A stretch of 22,566 nucleotides of DNA from Coprosoma sp963660615 (GCA_963660615.1 CAVKYE010000019.1:1-22566), one strand, 5' to 3'. Positions 7,741-15,545 are shown, counted from the first letter of the stretch. Numbers and translations are program-made. The notes: generated from the letters alone by a model not told the origin.

Positions 7741-9315
7741 CTAAAGTGCAGCTAATATAAATCCACAAACAAGAATAAGGATAAATGCAGCTAAAGCAAA
7801 TTTCCAAATATATTTAATCCACTTAGTAAATTTTACATCAAAGTAACTTAAACCAGCAATTAAAATTACACTTGTAGGGAAAATAATCATACCAACACCA
7901 TAAACAGATTGAATAATAAATCCAGCAATTGAAATAGAACTAGCATCATAACTTGTAACAAAACTAGATAAACCAGCAAGTAAATAGTACAAATCATTAT
8001 AGAAGAAACTACCAATCAAAGCAGATACACTAGTAATGAAAACATTAAAATCATTACCCATACCAAAGCCATTATAAATAGTATCAACTAAAGTACCAGT
8101 ACCATTATAACTAGCTTGATATAAAATAGATAAAATCACACTAGCTAAAGCGGCATAAATAGCAGTTGGCATCATCTTCTTAACACCAGCTATAAAACTT
8201 TCAACATAATCATTAACACTAAGCTTATAAATCCAACCAATAATCATTGAAGTTATAACCATGATAACGATAAATTCTGAATTACCCCAATATCCAAATT
8301 GAGAAATACCACTAAGTAAATTTTCAAAAATAGGATAATCGCCAATCTTAACACCTAAAACAGCAGTATGGATATCATTAAATAATTCAATACCAAATCC
8401 ATAGTACCAATTATACATACCAACCATAACTACAATCATCATAAGAACAAGTAAAATTACCATAGGAACAATACTCTTACTATTAGTAACCTCTACCTTC
8501 TTAACATCCTTCGCAATCGCGAAATTCTTAGTAGTCTTCTTAGTAGTAGTTTTCTTAGTACCAGTCTTTGTACTAGCCTTTTTAGTAGTAGCTTTTTTGG
8601 CAGTACCTTTAGTACTCGTAGTAGCACTCTTAGCCTTAGGAGAAACCTTTTTAGGTTTTTCTATAGCCGAACTTTTCTTAGAAGAAACTTTTTCAGAAAC
8701 TTCTTGAACCTCTCTCTTACTAAACTTTAAAACAAAGAAAATAAGAAGAGCAGTAAGTAAAACTAAAATAACAATTCTAGCTACAATTTGGTTATTCATA
8801 TCTAAACTCAAGATATTTTTAGTATAACCAGTAATATTGAATCCATAAGTAGAACCCATAGAACCAACTAATAACGCTCCAATTGTAGAAGCCATTGCCG
8901 TAACTTTGTCAAAGTTAAGTGCGAATAAAACCATCGCAAACAAAGGAACCAAGATAAACAAAGGTAAAACTAAACCAGTTAATGATGAAAGAATAACAAA
9001 GAATAAAATAGTAAATACTAAAAATCTTTTCTCTTTACCACTAAACCTATTAGAAATCTTAGTAACCCATGTACCAAGCGCACCAGTCTTCTCCATTACT
9101 CCGTAAAATCCACCAATACATGCAAATACAAGTGAATATAAAACAAAAGTCAATAAAGTAGAAACAGGTGTGCCGAACAAATCAAACAACCCTACTGGAT
9201 CAGTACCATTCTTAGATAACTCACCATTAGAATAAGTACCAACAGGAACAATCCAACTTAACACGGCAAAAATTAAGAAAGATATTCCAATTGCAATAAG
9301 TAAATTTCTTTTCAC
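7741..9315 (-). CDS. DcuC/YfcC-type anaerobic carrier with Lys/Thr-rich loop insert
   Basis: A 524-residue polytopic membrane protein of the YfcC/DcuC (C4-dicarboxylate anaerobic carrier, ArcD-like) group. Support comes from the start (FLIFAVLSWIVPVGTYSNG), GGFYGVMEKTGALGTWV, and GALLVGSMGSTYGFN; about 12 hydrophobic segments are seen. Known members carry dicarboxylates, amino acids or peptides; the substrate here is unknown. After the first membrane half there is an unusual stretch, about residues 208-265, made almost only of Lys, Thr, Ser and Ala with repeated KKTTTKK-like units (DNA about 8520-8690). The start is GTG at 9315, eight bases behind GGGAGG; no ATG is near. Its codons are less skewed than those of its neighbours, which may reflect higher expression. 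It forms a single-gene unit diverging from the radical SAM gene. Confidence 0.82.
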   Translation of the reverse strand: MKRNLLIAIGISFLIFAVLSWIVPVGTYSNGELSKNGTDPVGLFDLFGTPVSTLLTFVLYSLVFACIGGFYGVMEKTGALGTWVTKISNRFSGKEKRFLVFTILFFVILSSLTGLVLPLFILVPLFAMVLFALNFDKVTAMASTIGALLVGSMGSTYGFNITGYTKNILSLDMNNQIVARIVILVLLTALLIFFVLKFSKREVQEVSEKVSSKKSSAIEKPKKVSPKAKSATTSTKGTAKKATTKKASTKTGTKKTTTKKTTKNFAIAKDVKKVEVTNSKSIVPMVILLVLMMIVVMVGMYNWYYGFGIELFNDIHTAVLGVKIGDYPIFENLLSGISQFGYWGNSEFIVIMVITSMIIGWIYKLSVNDYVESFIAGVKKMMPTAIYAALASVILSILYQASYNGTGTLVDTIYNGFGMGNDFNVFITSVSALIGSFFYNDLYYLLAGLSSFVTSYDASSISIAGFIIQSVYGVGMIIFPTSVILIAGLSYFDVKFTKWIKYIWKFALAAFILILVCGFILAAL

Positions 9316-9335
9316 TTTCTATACCTCCCAAAATA

Positions 9336-9364
9336 ATTATATCAAAAAAACCTTATAATATAAA
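9336..9364 (-). promoter_or_regulatory. Candidate promoter of the carrier gene
   Basis: TTTATA (9359-9364), 17 bases, TATAAT (9336-9341) on the minus strand, placed 20 bases before the GTG start. The -10 is perfect, the -35 matches at 4 of 6. Confidence 0.45.
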
Positions 9365-9400
9365 GACTTTTAGAAAAAAATAACAATCTTTCATAACATT

Positions 9401-9431
9401 TTCACACTTTAAACAAAAATAAAAATATGAT
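9401..9431 (+). promoter_or_regulatory. Candidate promoter of the radical SAM gene
   Basis: TTCACA (9401-9406) and TATGAT (9426-9431) with a 19-base spacer, 22 bases ahead of the ATG. The spacing is long, so the call is weak. Confidence 0.35.
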
Positions 9432-9453
9432 AAAATAAACAAAGGTGAAAAAA

Positions 9454-10404
9454 ATGGAAAAATTTAAATACACAAATACAAACAAAAGATATCACACACT
9501 AGACTACTTTTACAAACAAAAATTTAAAAGTAAAGTAATAAAAATAAGCCTAAACGCCGGTTTCACATGTCCAAACATCGACGGTGCCAAAGGCAAAGAA
9601 GGATGCATATACTGTTCCAAAAAAGGAAGTGGTGAATTTGCCGGCAACCAAAAAGAAAACCTAACAACCCAATTTGAAAAAATAAAAAAAATAATGCAAA
9701 AAAAATGGAAAACAGAAAAATACATAGGATACTTTCAAGCAAGAACAAACACCTACGCCCCTTTAGAAACCCTAAAAAAAAAATATGAAGAAGTTCTAAA
9801 AATAAAAGGAGTAGTTGGTCTTGCCATTGCCACAAGACCCGATAGTATATCAAAAGAGTGCCTAGACTATTTAGAAAAACTAAACAAAAAAACATTCATA
9901 ACTGTAGAACTAGGACTCCAAACTATTCATCCAAACACAAGTAAACTAATAAATAGATGTCACGATTTAAAATGCTTTGATAACATGGTTAAAAAATTAA
10001 AAGAAAAAAACATCTTCACCGTCGCCCACATAATAAATGGCCTTCCCGGTGAAACCAAAGAAATGATGATAGAAACCGTAAAACACCTAAACAAAATAAA
10101 AATAGATGGCATCAAAATCCATATGTTAGGAATATTAAAAGACACCAAACTAGAAAAAATGTACAAAGAAAAACCATTTAAAATACTAACAGAACAAGAA
10201 TACATAGACATCATCTGCACACAACTAGAATATCTAGACCCTAAAATAGTAATTCAAAGACTAACTGGTGACCCAGACAAAAACACCATAGCCATAAATA
10301 ACAATTTCCCACCAAAAAAAATAATCCTAAATGACATTGATAAAGAAATGAAAAAAAGAAACATATACCAAGGAGATAAAATAATTATTACACACAAAAA
10401 CTGA
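9454..10404 (+). CDS. TIGR01212/YhcC-family radical SAM protein
   Basis: A 316-residue radical SAM enzyme of the YhcC/TIGR01212 family, the only plus-strand gene here. The iron-sulfur cluster motif is CPNIDGAKGKEGCIYC, a three-Cys form (C-x11-C-x2-C) with wider first spacing than classic CxxxCxxC, as in this family. Further family landmarks are YFQARTNTYAP, IATRPD, VELGLQT and HIINGLPGET. The reaction of the family is not established as far as I know. I chose ATG at 9454, 6 bases after AAAGGTG; a GTG at 9445 is in frame but belongs to that ribosome site. Codons end mostly in A or C, opposite to the minus-strand genes, which fits strand-wide base skew better than gene transfer. The stop lies inside the terminator stem. 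Confidence 0.92.
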   Translation: MEKFKYTNTNKRYHTLDYFYKQKFKSKVIKISLNAGFTCPNIDGAKGKEGCIYCSKKGSGEFAGNQKENLTTQFEKIKKIMQKKWKTEKYIGYFQARTNTYAPLETLKKKYEEVLKIKGVVGLAIATRPDSISKECLDYLEKLNKKTFITVELGLQTIHPNTSKLINRCHDLKCFDNMVKKLKEKNIFTVAHIINGLPGETKEMMIETVKHLNKIKIDGIKIHMLGILKDTKLEKMYKEKPFKILTEQEYIDIICTQLEYLDPKIVIQRLTGDPDKNTIAINNNFPPKKIILNDIDKEMKKRNIYQGDKIIITHKN

Positions 10405-10433
10405 TATAAAATAAATCTAAATATCAGTTTTTT
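10396..10433 (+). terminator. Intrinsic terminator of the radical SAM gene
   Basis: Arms AAAAACTGATAT (10396-10407) and ATATCAGTTTTTT (10421-10433) with a 13-base loop; the TGA stop is part of the left arm. Stem arms are the same as in the terminator at 6008-6048. Confidence 0.85.
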
Positions 10434-10840
10434 ATTAACTACAATTAATTTTATTACCTTACCAAATATTATTATATTACAACAACCAAAACACTATAAA
10501 TAATATCAACAATATTATCATCCAAAATAAAAAGATGTAAAAATACAACTTTTTAAATAACAAAATAAATAGAAAGGGAACCTTATTGGGATTGATTATT
10601 AAATTAATAGAAACAATTTTATAAAACAAGAATGTTATGATTTTTTAGTGAAGTAAAAATTAAAGGTAAAGTTCCCCTTCCAACAAACACTTTACCAAAA
10701 ATATAAAAGATAGTCAAATAAAACAAAAAACATAATTTAAAAAAATAAAAGAAAAAAATAAATAAAAATACAAAAATAACGAAACAAATAAATAAAAAAA
10801 TAAACAAATTTAAAAAAATAAGCAAAAATATATAACCAAA
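10405..10840. other. Gene-free, A-rich stretch between two convergent genes
   Basis: I find no credible gene. A 68-codon open frame on the minus strand (10619-10825) has a TTG start, no ribosome site, and is almost only Phe/Leu/Ile because of the A-tracts. From about 10690 to 10860 the plus strand is nearly all A with some T and very little G. The stretch holds a probable terminator (10529-10554) and an inverted repeat, GGGAAC near 10576-10581 against GTTCCC near 10671-10676 within 9-base arms, enclosing about 85 bases. Confidence 0.7.
10529..10554 (-). terminator. Probable terminator for the FeoB-like gene
   Basis: AAAAAG-A-TGTA, loop of 4 A, TACA-A-CTTTTT: a hairpin of 6 plus 4 pairs with one A-A mismatch and A/T tracts on both sides, so it could act in both directions. 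It is about 290 bases past the FeoB-like stop, implying a long 3' untranslated region. Confidence 0.5.
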
Positions 10841-12709
10841 TTAAAAAATTAAATAATAAATTCTACTAATCAAAAAACAAAGCAAAATACCAAAAACAAG
10901 TGGAATAAAAATAGATAAAAGTGCCCACTTCAAAGAAGATTCCTTCCTAATCGTTAAAAACGTAGTAAAACAAGGAAAATGCACCAAAGTAAAAATAATC
11001 ATACAAATAGCCGTACAAAAAGTCCAACCATTATTAACAAGCAAATCCTTAAGACTATTAAGAGAACTAAAATCCTCAATATACCCCAAAGACATATATC
11101 CCATAATCATAATTGGAATTACAATTTCATTCGCTGGAAAACCTAAAATAAAAGCCATCAAAATAACCCCATCAAGCCCAATAAACCTGCCAAAAGGGTC
11201 TAAAAAAGAAGCACAAATACTCAAAATAGATTCCCCACCAATATAAATATTACTAACCAAATAAATAATAAAACCAAAAGGAATAGAAACAAAAACAGCC
11301 CGTCTTAAAACAAAAATAGTTTTAGAAAAAAATGAATTAACAATAATCTTTAAAACCCTAGGTCTCCTATAAGGTGGAAGTTCTAAAGAAAAAGAAGAAG
11401 AATTCCCTTTCAAAATAGTAGACGAAAGAAATTTTGAAAGAAAAAACGTAAACAAAACACTCAAAACAATAAACATAGTTAAAATCAAAGAACCAATAGC
11501 CCCAGAAAACATAAACATAGTTATAACCGAAGTCAAAATAGGAAACCTTCCATTACAGGGAACCAAACTATTAGTAAGAATCGAAATAAGCTTTTCTCTT
11601 TCAGAATCAATATATCTACTTTCCGTAACACCAACCGCATTACACCCAAAGCCCATCATCATAGTCAAAGCCTGCCTTCCACAAGAACCACATTTTTGAA
11701 AAACATTATCCAAATTAAAGGCCACCCTAGGTAAATAACCACTCTTTTCAAGCAAAGCAAACAAAGGAAAAAAAATAGCCATAGGCGGAAGCATAACTGA
11801 AACTGTCCAAGTTAAAATCCTATAAACCCCATAAACAAGACAACTACTAACACCCTCACCAAAAAAACAAAAAAAATTAAACAAATCATCATTAAATGAA
11901 GAAAAGAAATTATATAATAAAGAAGAAGGATAATTAGCCAAATTTATAGTAATAAAGAAAATTAAAAACAAAAGAAAAACCATAACTATCTTCCCGCTTA
12001 TCTTTCCCATAAAAATCTTATCAAAAAAACTATAAGAAGAATTATTATAAAAATAAACCTTATCTAAAATACTCATACATTTAGAAGAAATAATCTCAAA
12101 AATAATAGTAGAAATATCCTCACGCCTAATCCCCTTTTTATAAAAACAATCAAAAACTATTTTAATCCTATAATTTAAAATCTTATCATCACTATAACCC
12201 AAACATAAACTTTTAATAGAAACTCCCCTATTTTCCGTAATAAAATCAAGAAAAGAAAGTTCCTCTTCAATAAACCCAAAAGAAAATCTATAATCAGAAA
12301 AAGAAAAAAAAGGAAAAACTCTAATCTTTCCGTCCCTTAAAATAGGAACATTTAAAATTTCACTAAGTAAATCATACCGAACATAACTACTTTTAGAAAA
12401 AGAATCCTTAACCCAAACATAAACCCTATTTGTAACAAGAAGTAACTGCAAAAGCAAATTAAGATCACGCTTAAAATAATACTCATCAAAAACAAATAAT
12501 AAAAAATCATAATCAAAAGAATAAATACAATTTCTAGTCATAACGTCATCCGAAGAAAAATCAAATAAAGAATTTATCCTAGGTAAAAAAACAACCTCAT
12601 ATTCATCATAAAAACAAGATAAAACACCATCTACTACCCTCTTTTTTCTAAAATGAGGAAAGATATCCCGAGCAGAAACCAAAGAAGCACTAACAACACA
12701 AACCTTCAT
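10841..12709 (-). CDS. FeoB-like transporter with degenerate GTPase domain
   Basis: A 622-residue homologue of FeoB, the ferrous iron permease of the inner membrane. The membrane half is clear: first gate with CGRQALTMMMGFGCNAVGVT (FeoB: GFGCNVPA), LVPCNGRFP (FeoB: FMSCGARLP), GFPANEIVIP (FeoB: GFxAKE) and the last PCFTTFLTIRKES-LKWAL segment. The N-terminal 200 residues align in layout with the FeoB G domain but the motifs are gone: VVSASLVSARD stands where GNPNVGKS is expected, LPRINSL for DLPGxYSL, and VKDSF for NxxD; FDEYYFKRDLNLLLQLLL still mirrors the VDATNLERNLYLTLQLLE segment. So it probably cannot bind GTP. Substrate and activity are uncertain. No feoA is nearby. ATG at 12709 is chosen over an in-frame TTG at 12721; the ribosome site (GGGG) is modest. 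Confidence 0.82.
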   Translation of the reverse strand: MKVCVVSASLVSARDIFPHFRKKRVVDGVLSCFYDEYEVVFLPRINSLFDFSSDDVMTRNCIYSFDYDFLLFVFDEYYFKRDLNLLLQLLLVTNRVYVWVKDSFSKSSYVRYDLLSEILNVPILRDGKIRVFPFFSFSDYRFSFGFIEEELSFLDFITENRGVSIKSLCLGYSDDKILNYRIKIVFDCFYKKGIRREDISTIIFEIISSKCMSILDKVYFYNNSSYSFFDKIFMGKISGKIVMVFLLFLIFFITINLANYPSSLLYNFFSSFNDDLFNFFCFFGEGVSSCLVYGVYRILTWTVSVMLPPMAIFFPLFALLEKSGYLPRVAFNLDNVFQKCGSCGRQALTMMMGFGCNAVGVTESRYIDSEREKLISILTNSLVPCNGRFPILTSVITMFMFSGAIGSLILTMFIVLSVLFTFFLSKFLSSTILKGNSSSFSLELPPYRRPRVLKIIVNSFFSKTIFVLRRAVFVSIPFGFIIYLVSNIYIGGESILSICASFLDPFGRFIGLDGVILMAFILGFPANEIVIPIMIMGYMSLGYIEDFSSLNSLKDLLVNNGWTFCTAICMIIFTLVHFPCFTTFLTIRKESSLKWALLSIFIPLVFGILLCFLISRIYYLIF

Positions 12710-12786
12710 AAGTTTCCCCAATCTTCAATAGTTACCATATAAACACCCACTCAGCATATTATATGTAAAATTAAAAATAAAGAAAC

Positions 12787-12812
12787 AAAAAAAATAGCCA
12801 TACACTATTTTT
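12787..12812 (-). terminator. Intrinsic terminator of the 132-residue gene
   Basis: On the minus strand AAAAATAG, a 7-base loop, CTATTTTTTTT. The TAG stop of the gene lies in the 5' arm. Confidence 0.8.
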
Positions 12813-13203
12813 GAATCATATTAAGTAAATTAATTTTAAACATATCCTTATCAGAATGTTCCTTAGAAACCATTACCCCCTTATAAGTCTTAAGTTCAGA
12901 TTGATGACCCTCACTAAGTATATCCTCAGGACTAATACTAAGTAAAATAATTGTCTTATTAGCCTCATCCAAAACATAATGAAGCTTAACATCACCATGC
13001 ACCTTAGCAAAAAGAGAATCGGTTGGCAACTTTAATTCATACTCATCACCCTTTTTTTCGCCCAAAAGAGAACCACTTTTTAAAAGAGGATAAAATTCAA
13101 AATATAATTTCTTGAATGCAAGCATATTATATTTCTTCAAAGCACTTTCCAATTTCTTAAACTCATTTTCATTTTTATAGCCAAATATATACTTATCAAC
13201 CAT
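12805..13203 (-). CDS. Hypothetical protein, 132 aa
   Basis: A small soluble protein of mixed charge (MVDKYIFGYKNENEFKKLE start), without signal peptide or membrane segment. The N-terminal third looks helical; the centre (VHGDVKLHYVLDEANKTIIL) looks like beta strands with a short turn, and the end is helical. I do not recognise the family. The strand pattern is loosely like small RelE-fold proteins, but no toxin residues or antitoxin partner are evident, so I do not call it a toxin. ATG at 13203 has AAGGA 5 bases upstream. It forms its own unit between two terminators, with a strong promoter overlapped by a palindrome, which suggests specific regulation; the FeoB-like gene starts about 95 bases downstream. 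Confidence 0.75.
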   Translation of the reverse strand: MVDKYIFGYKNENEFKKLESALKKYNMLAFKKLYFEFYPLLKSGSLLGEKKGDEYELKLPTDSLFAKVHGDVKLHYVLDEANKTIILLSISPEDILSEGHQSELKTYKGVMVSKEHSDKDMFKINLLNMIQK

Positions 13204-13229
13204 AGATGTCCTTCTCTCTGTCTAGTTTC

Positions 13230-13247
13230 CTATCATAATAATGATAG
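13230..13247. promoter_or_regulatory. Perfect palindrome over the -10 (operator candidate)
   Basis: CTATCAT-AATA-ATGATAG: two perfect 7-base arms around 4 bases. The right arm contains the -10 of the minus-strand promoter and the left arm covers the probable transcription start, the classic place for a repressor site. The binding protein is unknown. Confidence 0.5.
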
Positions 13248-13270
13248 CACAAACAAGAAACAAATGTCAA
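13241..13270 (-). promoter_or_regulatory. Promoter of the 132-residue gene
   Basis: TTGACA (13265-13270), 18 bases, TATCAT (13241-13246), with TG one base before the -10 (extended -10). Confidence 0.68.
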
Positions 13271-13317
13271 ATAATAATGAAAATTTTGTTGAAAATAGAA
13301 AAACTTTTCAATTGTAC

Positions 13318-13340
13318 AAAAAAAACGCATATAAGCGTCT
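13318..13340 (-). terminator. Intrinsic terminator of the surface-protein gene
   Basis: Minus strand: AGACGC, loop TTATAT, GCGTTTTTTTT. Six pairs with one G-U wobble and a run of 8 T; overlaps the TAG stop at 13339. Confidence 0.78.
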
Positions 13341-14310
13341 ATCTTTTATCACCAGTAGCTACATATCCTTTATTAAGTAAAGTAGAATCATCGCAACTAC
13401 TCCAAACATAAGAATCATCTGCACTAACATACTGTCGGTCACGATAACGATAATAAGTTAAATTTTTATAAACAGGAACATTTTTATACTTAATAGTCGT
13501 CTTAACACAAGTCTGATAAGAATCATAAGAACCACCATTATCATAATCAGAAGGACAAATATACAAATATTTTTGAACCCCACCTTGCGTAACCATAATC
13601 TTCCTAGAACCAGTAGTCACCTTAGTAGTACCGTCTGAAACAAGCGTTGTCGAAACCTGAGTCTTCTCCGTCTTAGTCTGAACCTCCCTTGAATTAGAAG
13701 ATGTCACCTTAGATTGTGACCAACTAGACCAAGCACCATAATTTCCCCAATAACCATTACCACGTTTAACATACTTACATTCATTACTAGAAGAATCACT
13801 AGAAGAATCATTAGAAGAATCAGCAGTAGCACTATCATTCTCAGTTAATTTTTTTTTTTCGCAAACCTCGCTAGAGCAATAACTATAATCACTTACATAA
13901 CTAATTACATAAGCACTTTTATCACTACAAACTAAGTTCACTTTTAAAGAATAATCAGATTTTTGTTTTGTTATCTCAGCATATGATTTATTAACATTGC
14001 ATTTCTTATCATTACTATCAGTAAATGGAACAAGCAAATTCTTAGAAAGCATTTCCTTAAGCGTAAGCTTACTCTTGTCTCCTTCTTTAGAAGGAAGCCT
14101 AGAACCATTATAATATGACAAAGCCGCATCCTTCATCACATTAATATTTTCATTAAAAGTTTGATAAGACTTTGTACCTAATTTTTTATCAATCAAATTA
14201 CTAACGTAACTTTTAGTCGGAAATAACCATATTATTATGAAAACAAGTAGTACAATAAACAATATCTTCAAAATAACATCTTTTAAATTAGAACTTCTTT
14301 CTTCATACAT
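13339..14310 (-). CDS. Membrane-anchored Ser/Cys-rich surface protein with WSxWS-type region
   Basis: A 323-residue protein with one membrane anchor near residues 11-29 and the rest probably outside the cell. Next comes a pilin-like-looking segment with LTLKEMLSKNLLVPF and paired cysteines, then a low-complexity Ser/Asp linker (about 163-178), then a region with YGAWSSWSQ and SREVQTKT, resembling the WSxWS...SR-x-V-x-T-(R/K) pattern found in clostridial surface proteins and vaguely in thrombospondin type 1 repeats. A second half-copy may be YRYRDRQY with WSSC. The many cysteines suggest disulfides. Function unknown; a role in surface contact is only a guess. The start at 14310 has AGGGGGG 8 bases ahead. 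It has its own promoter and terminator. Confidence 0.78.
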   Translation of the reverse strand: MYEERSSNLKDVILKILFIVLLVFIIIWLFPTKSYVSNLIDKKLGTKSYQTFNENINVMKDAALSYYNGSRLPSKEGDKSKLTLKEMLSKNLLVPFTDSNDKKCNVNKSYAEITKQKSDYSLKVNLVCSDKSAYVISYVSDYSYCSSEVCEKKKLTENDSATADSSNDSSSDSSSNECKYVKRGNGYWGNYGAWSSWSQSKVTSSNSREVQTKTEKTQVSTTLVSDGTTKVTTGSRKIMVTQGGVQKYLYICPSDYDNGGSYDSYQTCVKTTIKYKNVPVYKNLTYYRYRDRQYVSADDSYVWSSCDDSTLLNKGYVATGDKR

Positions 14311-14336
14311 ACTACTATCCCCCCTTAATTACGCCC

Positions 14337-14368
14337 ATTATATTAACACAAACAATAAACTTTGTCAA
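14337..14368 (-). promoter_or_regulatory. Promoter of the surface-protein gene
   Basis: TTGACA (14363-14368) is perfect. The -10 is either TAATAT (14340-14345) at 17 bases or the perfect TATAAT (14337-14342) at 20 bases. The spacer ends TTGTTTGTG, as does that of the promoter at 13241-13270. Confidence 0.65.
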
Positions 14369-14370
14369 AT

Positions 14371-14390
14371 AAAAAAGGACAATTTAGTCC
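14371..14390 (-). terminator. Intrinsic terminator of the ppdK-pfkB-smr unit
   Basis: Minus strand GGAC, 6-base loop, GTCC, then six T. The stop codon of the Smr gene lies in the loop. The next promoter starts 2 bases further on. Confidence 0.75.
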
Positions 14391-14671
14391 ATAGTTTTAG
14401 AAAGCTGCACAATTGTACAACCATCATTAAAATAATCAGTTTTAAAATCTACTACCTTAGGATTTTTATTCAAAACCATATGAGAAATATCCTTAATAAT
14501 TCCACTTCCCTTACCATGAATAATTACAACAATTTCATTCCCCATTTTTACATTGTCATCAATGAAATCATTAATCAAAACTCTAGATATCTCCCTGTCA
14601 TATCCATGAAGATCCAAAGAAGGAAAACGGTCAGGAAATATTATATCATTTAACTTCATTATATATCTCAT
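14384..14671 (-). CDS. Stand-alone Smr-domain protein
   Basis: A 95-residue protein made up of one Smr domain, related to the C-terminal part of MutS2. The two family motifs are LDLHGY (about residues 20-25) and IHGKGSGIIK (about 50-59); HGKGxG is the conserved loop. Smr domains bind nucleic acid and some are endonucleases acting on DNA or on mRNA at stalled ribosomes; which applies here is unknown. The ATG at 14671 lies inside the end of the PfkB gene (26-base overlap) and has AGGAG 4 bases upstream; ATG at 14659 is possible but lacks a good site. Translational coupling is likely. Confidence 0.85.
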   Translation of the reverse strand: MRYIMKLNDIIFPDRFPSLDLHGYDREISRVLINDFIDDNVKMGNEIVVIIHGKGSGIIKDISHMVLNKNPKVVDFKTDYFNDGCTIVQLSKTMD

Positions 14672-15545
14672 TCATCTCCTCTAAACTAGGAATAGATTTA
14701 TAACCACCAACCCTAGTCACCGAAAGAGCCCCTGCAATATTCGAAAACTTTAAATTCTTCTCAAAATCAAATCCATTAGCAATTCCATAAGTAAAAGCTC
14801 CATGGAAAATATCACCAGCACCAGTAGAGTCAACAGTCTTAACCTTCATAGAAGGCATAATCTTAATCTTACCTTCATATCTATAAAGACATCCATATTC
14901 CTCCAAAGTAATTACAACAACACCTTTAAACATATCTTCCAACGTTTGATAAAGCAAAACCAAAGACTTTTTATCATCATATAAAGCATCTACCCCAGTA
15001 GCACTAAGCGCAAAATCAAAAGAACAAACAACATAATTAACCTTCTTAGCAAGTTTCATAACCTTATCTGAAAAACTACCCGCATCAATTACACTAATTG
15101 CATTAGGATAAAGTCTTAGTAACTCCTTACTAGCCTCATACTCAAAACCATCCAAAAGAATAATATCGGGTGCTAAAGTAGGCTTAAACTTATCAAGCCT
15201 CATAGACTTAGGAACATAACTAAATATAGTCCTGCTCCCATTTTCACGATTAGCCAGCACAGTACTAGAAGAAGTAACCATACCTTCCCTTAAAACCAAA
15301 TAAGAAGTATCAACATTATTTAACTCAAACTCTTTTTTAATCCTTCTACCATAATCATCATCACCTACCATCCCTGCAATAGAAACATTTTCTCCCCACT
15401 TACCTAAAAGCAAAGAAGCAATACTAGCAGGCCCACCAACACACTCTTCCTTATCAAAATATCTATTTTTAGTATTTTCCTTAGGATAAACATTCACAGG
15501 AAAAGTAACATCATAAGTAACATGACCTATAGATAATATTTTCAT
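14646..15545 (-). CDS. PfkB/ribokinase-family carbohydrate kinase
   Basis: A 299-residue sugar kinase. The N-terminal family signature is GGPASIASLLLGKWG near residues 38-52, and the C-terminal one is DSTGAGDIFHGAF, where GAGD forms the anion hole and the Asp is the catalytic base. The family transfers phosphate from ATP to a sugar or nucleoside hydroxyl; the substrate cannot be assigned, and typical ribokinase or fructokinase landmarks are not convincing. The ATG overlaps the TGA of ppdK by 4 bases (ATGA), and GGTGAT sits 5 bases upstream inside ppdK. Pairing with PPDK hints at central carbon metabolism, by context only. Confidence 0.88.
   Translation of the reverse strand: MKILSIGHVTYDVTFPVNVYPKENTKNRYFDKEECVGGPASIASLLLGKWGENVSIAGMVGDDDYGRRIKKEFELNNVDTSYLVLREGMVTSSSTVLANRENGSRTIFSYVPKSMRLDKFKPTLAPDIILLDGFEYEASKELLRLYPNAISVIDAGSFSDKVMKLAKKVNYVVCSFDFALSATGVDALYDDKKSLVLLYQTLEDMFKGVVVITLEEYGCLYRYEGKIKIMPSMKVKTVDSTGAGDIFHGAFTYGIANGFDFEKNLKFSNIAGALSVTRVGGYKSIPSLEEMNEIYNEVK

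Noticed and set aside
9316..9453. Riboswitch or attenuator between the divergent carrier and radical SAM genes
   Set aside because: No stem-loop structure or conserved motif seen; leaders are too short.
9445..10404. Horizontal transfer of the radical SAM gene because of odd codons
   Set aside because: The A/C-ending codons follow the base skew of the plus strand seen in the non-coding stretch too, so mutation bias explains them.
10619..10825. Open frame of 68 codons on the minus strand after the FeoB-like gene
   Set aside because: TTG start, no ribosome site, and Phe/Ile/Leu-only composition produced by A-tracts.
12805..13203. RelE-like toxin
   Set aside because: Only a vague strand pattern; no catalytic residues or antitoxin gene could be identified.
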